Made by a program: the position numbers and the translations under genes. The notes under the pieces were generated by a model. It was given only the letters and a program-made list of their open reading frames with translations, was not told where the DNA came from and did no database searches. This document shows, one piece after another, positions 1-6,200 of a stretch of DNA of 8,210 nucleotides. Source of the stretch: Microbacteriaceae bacterium (lineage in GTDB: Bacteria; Actinomycetota; Actinomycetes; Actinomycetales; Microbacteriaceae); the NCBI GenBank assembly GCA_011620705.1, contig WOYR01000109.1, positions 1,633 to 9,842 of the forward strand. The letters run 5' to 3'. How positions within the stretch are numbered: position 1 is the first letter of the stretch; every line of letters begins with the position of its first letter.

Positions 1-10
1 CGCCGCCGCC

Positions 11-1135
11 TCAGTGACGCGGCGATCCGCGGCGGCGGTGGTGGGGCACCAGCAGCAGGACGATCCCGGCCAGCACCGCCCCGAGCGCAAGAGGCGCCGC
101 CGTCGTGGAAGTGGTTCCGGTCTCGGCCAGCAGGGCGCGCACGGCGAACTGGTAGGTGACGGAGGCGGGCGGCGGGGCTCCGTTGTCGGCCGTGATCGTC
201 ACGGCGAAGGTGCCCGCGCTCGTGGGGGTGCCCGAGATCGTTCCGGTTGCGGAATCCATGGTCAGGCCCGGCGGGAGCCCGCCGCCCGTGTAGCTGATCG
301 TCCCGGTGCCGGTCGAGGTGACCTGGAACTCGTAGGGGGTACCGAGCGTGGCGCCCGTCGGGGCGCCCGAAGTGATGGTCGGGCTCGACGTGACAACACC
401 GGCCGCGGCGCAGCCGGCGGGTTGCACGAAGGTCGTGGAGTCGAGCGTGACGGCGCCCGTTCGGGCGAGCAGCCGGCCCTGCACGTTCGTGCCGGTTCCG
501 GTCGAGATCGAGGTCAGCGCCATGATGGTGCCCACCATGGTGGATGCCGTTCCGAGGGTCGCCGAGCTTCCGACCTGCCAGAACACGTTGCAGCTCGACG
601 CGCCGCCCGTCAGCACGATGCTGCTGGACGACGAGGTGATGAGCGAACTCGCGGCCTGGAACACCCACACCGAGTCGGCGGAGCCGGCGAGCGTCAGCGT
701 GCCCGACAGGGTCAGGGCGCCGCCTGAGTAGACGCCCGGCGTCAGCGTCATGCCGACGAGGTCGGTGAGTCCGGAACTCGTCGGCGAGAGCGAGGCCGCG
801 ACGTCGTAGGCGGTGCCGGTATCGGCCTGCGCCTGCGCAGCGATGGCATCGGCGTGGGTCGTGCCGAGCACGGTGCCCGGCGGGAACCCGGTGATCGAGG
901 TGCCGGGGCTGAGGCCGAGGTCGCCGTCGAGCACGCTCGGACCTGTGTTGGTGACGGCGGTCGCCCCGAGCACGCTGAACGAGGCGGCCGTGCCGAGTCC
1001 GACCGGTCCGTCGATCGTGGTGGCGGCGGAAGCGGGGCTGAGACCGGCTGCGATGAGCCCGACGGCGAGAACCGCCGTGGCGCTCGCGACCGCGGCACGC
1101 TCGAGGCGCGAATGCGACTTCGGAGAACCGGGCAT
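11..1135 (-). CDS. Secreted, sortase-anchored DUF3494 (ice-binding-like) surface protein
   Basis: A 374-residue wall-anchored surface protein if translation starts at the ATG at 1135-1133. A signal peptide covers residues 1-37: a basic n-region with K6, R10 and R13, a hydrophobic core around 14-32, and likely cleavage after ASA. Residues about 45-240 match the DUF3494 ice-binding-like beta-solenoid: VGLGTAASFSVLGA near the start, LTPGVYSGGALTLSGTLTL in the middle, WVFQ at 157-160 and GRLLARTGAVTLDSTTF at the end. C182 and C242 could form a disulfide. Residues about 252-331 look like a putative-Ig (He_PIG) domain with GLPPGLTMDSATGTISGTP. The C-terminus has LAETG (336-340, at 116-130), a hydrophobic stretch and a HHRRR tail, which is a sorting signal of the LAxTG kind used by actinobacterial class E sortases. 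The start at 1135 has a purine-rich GAGAGTGG upstream. An ATG at 1150 and a GTG at 1210 are also in frame but would lengthen the signal n-region. Many DUF3494 proteins occur outside cold habitats, so ice binding is not proven; adhesion is an alternative. Confidence 0.9.
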   Translation of the reverse strand: MPGSPKSHSRLERAAVASATAVLAVGLIAAGLSPASAATTIDGPVGLGTAASFSVLGATAVTNTGPSVLDGDLGLSPGTSITGFPPGTVLGTTHADAIAAQAQADTGTAYDVAASLSPTSSGLTDLVGMTLTPGVYSGGALTLSGTLTLAGSADSVWVFQAASSLITSSSSSIVLTGGASSCNVFWQVGSSATLGTASTMVGTIMALTSISTGTGTNVQGRLLARTGAVTLDSTTFVQPAGCAAAGVVTSSPTITSGAPTGATLGTPYEFQVTSTGTGTISYTGGGLPPGLTMDSATGTISGTPTSAGTFAVTITADNGAPPPASVTYQFAVRALLAETGTTSTTAAPLALGAVLAGIVLLLVPHHRRRGSPRH

Positions 1136-1201
1136 GGATGCCACTCTCATCAGGAGCGGCTGCGACTGCGCCCGCACGCACTGTGCCAGCCACTCACTGC
1201 A

Positions 1202-1251
1202 GGTGTACACCCGCGGAGAACGACCGGTCTATCCCTCCCGGCACATGTACA
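1202..1251. promoter_or_regulatory. Paired TGTACA palindromes, possible operator
   Basis: A perfect 10-bp palindrome GGTGTACACC lies at 1202-1211. A second TGTACA, within CATGTACAGG, lies at 1246-1251. The two palindrome centres are 42 bp apart, about four turns of B-DNA, so a dimeric regulator could bind both on one face of the helix. They lie 67-116 bp upstream of the leftward surface-protein gene. No regulator family is assigned. The role is inferred from symmetry and spacing only. Confidence 0.3.
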
Positions 1252-1400
1252 GGAATCGCGCCGGGCTCAGCTATGCGGCGAGCGCCTTGCGGATGCGCCT
1301 GATCGAGACCGTGCCGGGAGTGCCGAGTTGCAGGGCGAAGAAGGCTGAGGCGCAGCTCCTCGAGCTGTCGCTTCGACGTCCCCTAGTCGGGGTAGACAAC

Positions 1401-1466
1401 TCGGGCGATGGGGGACACGCCGGAGGATGCCCCCCGATCGGGGGCGATACCCTCCTCGTCGCCCGA
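1401..1466. repeat. Nested inverted repeat with a 14-bp central palindrome
   Basis: The outer arms TCGGGCGA (1401-1408) and TCGCCCGA (1459-1466) are perfect reverse complements. Inside them GGAGG (1422-1426) pairs with CCTCC (1451-1455). In the centre CCCCCGATCGGGGG (1431-1444) is a perfect palindrome. Together they could form an extended imperfect hairpin or cruciform. No T-run follows on either strand, so it is not a standard intrinsic terminator. It lies 50 bp upstream of the rightward -35 box, where an activator or repressor site would be plausible. Confidence 0.45.
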
Positions 1467-1515
1467 TGATCGTCGGCGTGTCGTCCTCGATCCGCCGTCG
1501 GTCGCTTGCAGCGTC

Positions 1516-1544
1516 TTGACCCTCTCCGCGTCCCCCGCTAGCCT
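1516..1544 (+). promoter_or_regulatory. Sigma70-type promoter for the sugar transferase
   Basis: TTGACC (1516-1521) is separated by exactly 17 bp from TAGCCT (1539-1544), which fits the actinobacterial TANNNT -10 pattern. The start site would be near A1551, giving a leader of about 195 nt before the ATG at 1746. It is the only well-formed -35/-10 pair I found in the intergenic region. Confidence 0.6.
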
Positions 1545-1550
1545 GACAAT

Positions 1551-1745
1551 ACTTCGGAACCCCCCCGAGGTGTCAGCAGCTACCCAAGCCTTCTCAGCTG
1601 GCTCATGCATCACCTGCCCCCACAGGCGCCTACCCATGAACACGTTTCCCGACGTGTGTTCCGCGCGACCCCGGCGCGTGAAGCACCGCAATTCCGTCGA
1701 CCCCCGAGCCTCCTTCGAGCGCGCTCTCTCCGAGATGGGCGCTCG
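1551..1745 (+). promoter_or_regulatory. Long structured 5' leader of the sugar transferase mRNA
   Basis: If transcription starts near 1551, the leader is about 195 nt. It opens with a possible 6-bp stem, CTTCGG (1552-1557) with CCGAGG (1565-1570, one G-U pair). A weaker CAGCT/AGCTG stem follows (1577-1581 with 1596-1600). AGGCGCCT (1624-1631), an 8-bp palindrome, lies just before a possible leader-peptide ATG. I do not recognise a known riboswitch class. The length leaves room for post-transcriptional control, but none is demonstrated. Confidence 0.3.
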
Positions 1746-1749
1746 ATGA
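1636..1749 (+). CDS. Possible 37-codon leader peptide overlapping the transferase start
   Basis: An open frame from ATG 1636 to TGA 1747-1749 encodes a basic, Arg-rich peptide beginning MNTFPDVCSARPRR and ending SEMGAR. Its stop overlaps the transferase start as ATGA at 1746-1749, the arrangement seen in translationally coupled genes. The upstream sequence (ACAGGCGCC) is a poor ribosome binding site and the peptide resembles no family I know. It may be chance in high-GC DNA. The coupling geometry is the only argument for it. Confidence 0.2.
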   Translation: MNTFPDVCSARPRRVKHRNSVDPRASFERALSEMGAR

Positions 1750-3275
1750 GCGGGGCGATCCGCACCGGCCTGCCATCGACGCGCGTCCGCGCGTTCGACC
1801 TGCTCGCCTCGCCGGCTCCGCGCGCCTCCGAGCGCGTCGACGTCACCCGCCCGACCCACAGGGCATCCCGTCCGTCCTTGGCAGCCTTCCATGTGCGTGC
1901 CCGTCGTCTCACCGACCTCGGGGTCGTCGTGGCGGCCAGTGCGGCATCGGTCGGCGTAGGCGTCCTCATGGGCCTCGACTCAGCCCCCGGCGCCGCCGAG
2001 TGGGGGATCGCCGCCGCGTTCGCCCTCGTCTGGTTCGTCGCTCTGCGCGTCCGTCGTACCTCCGAGTACCGCACGGTCGGGCACACCACCGAGTTCGGCC
2101 GCGTCGTCGTCGCCACGCTGGCAGCCTTCGGACTCCTCGCCGTCGTGAACGGTTTCATCCCGATGGACGGAGTCCGGGCCTACCTGCTCGGCGGCCTGCC
2201 GGTGGGCCTCCTTCTCCTGGTCATCGGCCGGACATTCTGGCAGCGTCGCCTGGATGCCGATCGCGCGGTCGGGCTGAGCCTTCCGCGTGCACTGATCGTC
2301 GGATCCGGGCCGGACATCGACTTCGTCGCCGAGCAGCTCGGCCGCGCGGCCACCCCGAAGTACGTCGTCGCCGGTGTCGTCTTCTCGGACGGCCTTCCGG
2401 CGTCCGACGCCGTGACTTCGACCGGCTTCCCTGCCTTCGATGGAATCAATGCCGTGACCGACGCGATCTCGATCGCCAACGCCGATGTCGTCATCCTCGC
2501 CGGGCACCCCGGTGACGGCGGCGAGTTCGTGCGTGCGCTGTCGTGGCGCCTCGAGTCCAGCCCGGCGGAGCTTGTTCTCGCCTGGAGCATCGACTCCGTC
2601 GATGGATCGCGCATGCGCTTCGACACGGCGAATGGCCTCCCGATGACCCACGTCGCCACGCCGACGTTCTCGGGCGGCAAGTACGCCATGAAGCGCGTGA
2701 TGGATGTCATCCTCGCGGGCGCCGCGCTGCTCGTTCTCGCTCCACTTTTCGCGGTGGTCGCGCTCCTGATCCGCAGGGACAGCGAGGGCCCCGTGTTCTT
2801 CCGTCAGCGTCGCGTCGGGGTCGACGGCACTGAGTTCTCGATGATCAAGTTCCGCACCATGGTCACAACGGCCGAGTCCGACCTCGCGGCACTGATGGCG
2901 CAGAACGAGGGCAACGGCGTGCTCTTCAAGCTCCGCGCCGACCCGCGAGTCACGCGGATCGGCGCGACGCTGCGCCGCTTCTCACTCGATGAGCTCCCGC
3001 AGTTCTGGAACATCTTCGTGGGCGACATGAGTCTCGTCGGCCCGCGTCCTTCCCTCGCTCGCGAGGTGGAGCAGTACGACGATCGCGCTCAGCGCCGGTT
3101 GTACGTCAAGCCGGGTCTGACCGGTGCATGGCAGGTCGGTGGACGATCCGATCTGAGTTGGGACGAGGGCATCCGCCTCGACCTCCATTACGTGGAGAAC
3201 TGGTCAGTTCTCGGCGACCTTCGAATCATGTGGCGCACCGTCAGCGCCGTCATCAGGCCTGTGGGGGCGTACTAG
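1746..3275 (+). CDS. Polyprenyl-phosphate glycosyl-1-phosphate transferase (exopolysaccharide initiation)
   Basis: This 509-residue membrane enzyme transfers a sugar-1-phosphate from a nucleotide sugar to undecaprenyl phosphate, the first step of exopolysaccharide or capsule repeat-unit synthesis (WbaP/CpsE/WcaJ family). Four N-terminal membrane segments lie at about 58-77, 84-101, 117-137 and 144-162. A Rossmann-like soluble domain starts at ALIVGSG near 178. The catalytic bacterial sugar transferase domain starts at KYAMKRVMD (K312), with a membrane or re-entrant helix at about 314-336. Its conserved blocks are FFRQRRVG, MIKFRTM, the Asp-Glu pair in SLDELPQFWN (D415, E416), SLVGPRPS (G432-P435) and KPGLTGAWQVGGRS near the end. 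Length and domain order are normal for the family and the frame is intact. ATG 1746 is chosen because GAGATGGG (1732-1739) precedes it by 6 nt. An in-frame ATG at 1605 would add 47 low-complexity Arg-rich residues. Which sugar is transferred cannot be told from sequence. Confidence 0.95.
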   Translation: MSGAIRTGLPSTRVRAFDLLASPAPRASERVDVTRPTHRASRPSLAAFHVRARRLTDLGVVVAASAASVGVGVLMGLDSAPGAAEWGIAAAFALVWFVALRVRRTSEYRTVGHTTEFGRVVVATLAAFGLLAVVNGFIPMDGVRAYLLGGLPVGLLLLVIGRTFWQRRLDADRAVGLSLPRALIVGSGPDIDFVAEQLGRAATPKYVVAGVVFSDGLPASDAVTSTGFPAFDGINAVTDAISIANADVVILAGHPGDGGEFVRALSWRLESSPAELVLAWSIDSVDGSRMRFDTANGLPMTHVATPTFSGGKYAMKRVMDVILAGAALLVLAPLFAVVALLIRRDSEGPVFFRQRRVGVDGTEFSMIKFRTMVTTAESDLAALMAQNEGNGVLFKLRADPRVTRIGATLRRFSLDELPQFWNIFVGDMSLVGPRPSLAREVEQYDDRAQRRLYVKPGLTGAWQVGGRSDLSWDEGIRLDLHYVENWSVLGDLRIMWRTVSAVIRPVGAY

Positions 3276-3279
3276 AACA

Positions 3280-6200
3280 ATGTTCCATCTCTCAGCGAGA
3301 ATCCCTCAGCTGACGCGCCGGCCCGAGGCCGGCGTTTCAGCCGTTTTGCGCACCCGTGGCACGAAGGCCGTCGCAACTGCGGCAGCCCTCGGCCTGCTGG
3401 CCGGCGCGCTGATCGGGCTCACCGCCGCGCCGGCCGCGGCCGCGACCGATCCGTGCGGCACGGGCGGGAACAAGATCAGCTGCGAGAACAGCAAGCCGGG
3501 AACCGACCCGAGCGTGTGGGACATCGGCGAGGAAGCCGGCGACTCGTCCATCCAGGGCTTCGCCACCGACATCAGTGTCAACGTCGGCAGCACCGTCGGA
3601 TTCAAGATCGACACCGACGCCAGCGCTTACACGGTCGCGATCTACCGCACCGGGTACTACCAAGGCCTTGGGGCTCGCTTCATCGCGAACGTCACCCCCT
3701 CCGTGGCGCTGCCCCAGACCCAACCGCCCTGCGCCTGGGACGTGACCACCGAGCTCACCGACTGCGGCAACTGGGCGCAGTCGGCATCGTGGACCGTGCC
3801 ATCGACGGCGGTCTCCGGAGTCTACGTGGCGCTGCTGCGCCGCACCGACACCGGTGGCGAGAGCCAGATGCTCTTCATCGTGCGTGACGACTCGAGCCAC
3901 TCCGATGTGCTCTTCCAGACCTCCGACCCCACCTGGGAGGCCTACAACGCCTACGGCGGCTCGGACTTCTATCAGGGCGCCGCGAACGGTCGCGCCTACA
4001 AGGTCAGCTACAACCGACCCCTGATCACGCGAGCCAATGGCACCAATCACGACAACTACTTCGCCAGCGAGTTCGCCCAGGTGCAGTTCCTGGAGCGGAA
4101 CGGCTATGACATCAGTTACCAGGCCGGCGTCGACACGGACCGCTACGGGTCACTGCTCCGCAACCACAAGGTGTTCCTCTCGGTCGGACATGACGAGTAC
4201 TGGTCGACCGGGCAACGGGCGAACGTCGAGGCGGCACGGGATGCCGGGGTCAACCTCCAGTTCCTGTCCGGTAACGAGGTCTACTGGCACACCCGCTACG
4301 AGGCCTCCACAGTCGACCAGAGCTCGAACGGATACCGGACGCTCGTCTCGTACAAGGAGACGTGGAGCAACGGCAAGATCGACCCGACCTCGACCTGGAC
4401 GGGAACCTGGCGCGACCCGCGCTTCGCGCCGACCAGCGCGGGTGCCGGCACTCCGGAGAACGCCCTGACCGGGACCATGTACATGGCCAACTTCGACGAC
4501 CTGCCGATCACCGTCACCAGCGACCAGGGCAAGACCCGTCTCTGGCGCGGCACCTCCCTGACCTCCCTCAGCGCCGGGTCGAGTGCGGCTCTCGCGCCGC
4601 ACACGGTCGGTTACGAGTCGGACGAGGTCGCCGACAACGGCTTCAGCCCGGCCGGCCAGATCTACCTCTCGACGACGGTCGGCAGCACGCCACAGGAGCT
4701 CCAGGACTTCGGGAGCGTCGTCCTCCCGGGCTCGACGACCCATCACCTGAGCTTGTACCGGGCCGCGAGCGGCGCCCTCGTCTTCGGTGCGGGCACGATC
4801 CAGTGGGCGTGGGGACTGACCCAGAACCACGATGGCGACGGTGCCCCCGCCGACCCGCGCATGCAGCAGGCTCAGGTCAACCTCCTTGCCGACATGGGCG
4901 CCCAGCCGAGCACCCTCATGGCCGGGCTGGTGCCCGCCACGATGAGCACCGACCACGCCGCGCCGACGGTCACCGTGTCCGCGCCGTCGGTGAACTCCAC
5001 CATCGGGAACGGGACAACGGTGACCGTCACAGGAACGGCGCAGGATGTGGGCGGCGTCGTCGCCGGCGTCGAGGTCTCGACCGACGGCGGCGTCAGCTGG
5101 CACACCGCGACAGGGACGGCGAGCTGGACCTACTCGTACAGCCAGAGCGGCACCGACTCGCAGGCCGTCGAGGTGCGGGCCACCGACGACGGCGCGAACA
5201 CCTCCACTCCGACTGAGGTGCCGCTGACGGTCATCGGACCGTACAGCGTGTTCGGCTCCGACGCGCCCGCGACCGCCGACACCATCGATTCCGGTGACAC
5301 CAGCTCGGTCGAGCTCGGTCTGCGCTTCACCCCGGACGTCTCGGGCTTCGTGACGGGCGTCCGCTTCTACAAGAGCACGGCCAACACCGGCGTGCACAGC
5401 GGATCGCTCTGGGACACCGCCGGCAACCAGCTCGCCAAGGTCACTTTCACCAACGAGACTGCGAGCGGGTGGCAGACGACTCTGTTCTCGGCCGGCGTGA
5501 AGGTGACGGCCGGGCAGGCCTACGTCGTCTCGTACACTGCGCCCGCCGGCCACTACTCGGCCAAGAGCTACTACTGGGCGTACTCTTCGCGTCTGTCGCC
5601 GCCGTTGACAGTGGCGCACGGCTATGGACTTCCGTCGCCGGGTGTCTACGGCGGAACCGGGGCGTTCCCGAACCAGAGCTACCAGGACACCAACTACTAC
5701 GTGGATGCGGTGTTCTCGACGCAGGACTCGACGCCCATCGCCGTCGTCACGCGTGACCCGGTCGCGAACTCGACCTGTGTAGCACCTACGGCCGCGGTCA
5801 CGGCCGTGCTGTCCGGCGGAGTCTCGTCGGCATCCTTGGCTCTGAAGACGGCAGCCGGCACGACCGTCGCGGGCACGAGCGCCTATGACGCGGCCGCGCA
5901 GAAGCTCGCGTTCACGCCTGGTTCGGCGCTCGCGCTCTCGACCTCGTACACCGCGACGATCACGGCCACCGGTCTCGCCGGTCCGCTGGCCAGCGGGAAC
6001 ACCTGGACGTTCACCACGGCGGCCTCGGCCACTCCGAGCTGCCCGACGACGATCCTGCCGTCGACCGACGTCCCGGATGTGCTGCAGGTGCAGGACTCGG
6101 CGGTGACGCTCGGCGTCACCTTCAGCTCCAGCATCGACGGGACCATCGTCGGGATGAAGTTCTACAAGGGTCCGGGTAACACGGGCGCCCATGACGGAAC

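Larger units (their letters stand above)
1136..1745. promoter_or_regulatory. Divergent intergenic region between the surface protein and the sugar transferase
   Basis: This 610-bp gap has no recognisable complete gene. From left to right it holds two TGTACA palindromes (1204-1209 and 1246-1251), a nested inverted repeat (1401-1466), a rightward sigma70-like promoter (1516-1544) and a long transcribed leader. I searched the minus strand for a TANNNT -10 box serving the leftward gene and found none between 1136 and 1515, so that promoter is unidentified. In 1270-1400, frames on both strands look GC3-biased, but none shows a start, a ribosome binding site or a recognisable domain. Confidence 0.6.

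Noticed and set aside
1174..1188. A minus-strand match to the sigma54 -24/-12 promoter (TGGCAC, 5 nt, GTGC).
   Set aside because: The -12 element is imperfect (GTGC, not TTGC) and actinobacteria generally lack sigma54.
1271..1400. A minus-strand frame ending in SIRRIRKALAA and a stop at about 1271-1273, which looks like the tail of a degraded gene.
   Set aside because: The GC3 bias is also present in a plus-strand frame over the same bases, and there is no recognisable domain or start, so a pseudogene call is not supported.
1605..1745. A 47-residue N-terminal extension of the sugar transferase from ATG 1605.
   Set aside because: There is no good ribosome binding site, the composition is Arg/Pro-rich low complexity, and the start at 1746 gives a normal family length with a better upstream site.
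3275..3285. The 11-bp palindrome GAACAATGTTC over the start codon of the large gene, resembling a LexA (SOS) box.
   Set aside because: The actinobacterial SOS box is GAAC-N4-GTTC. Here the spacer is 3 nt, the outer TC/GA bases are missing, and the position inside the start codon is unusual.
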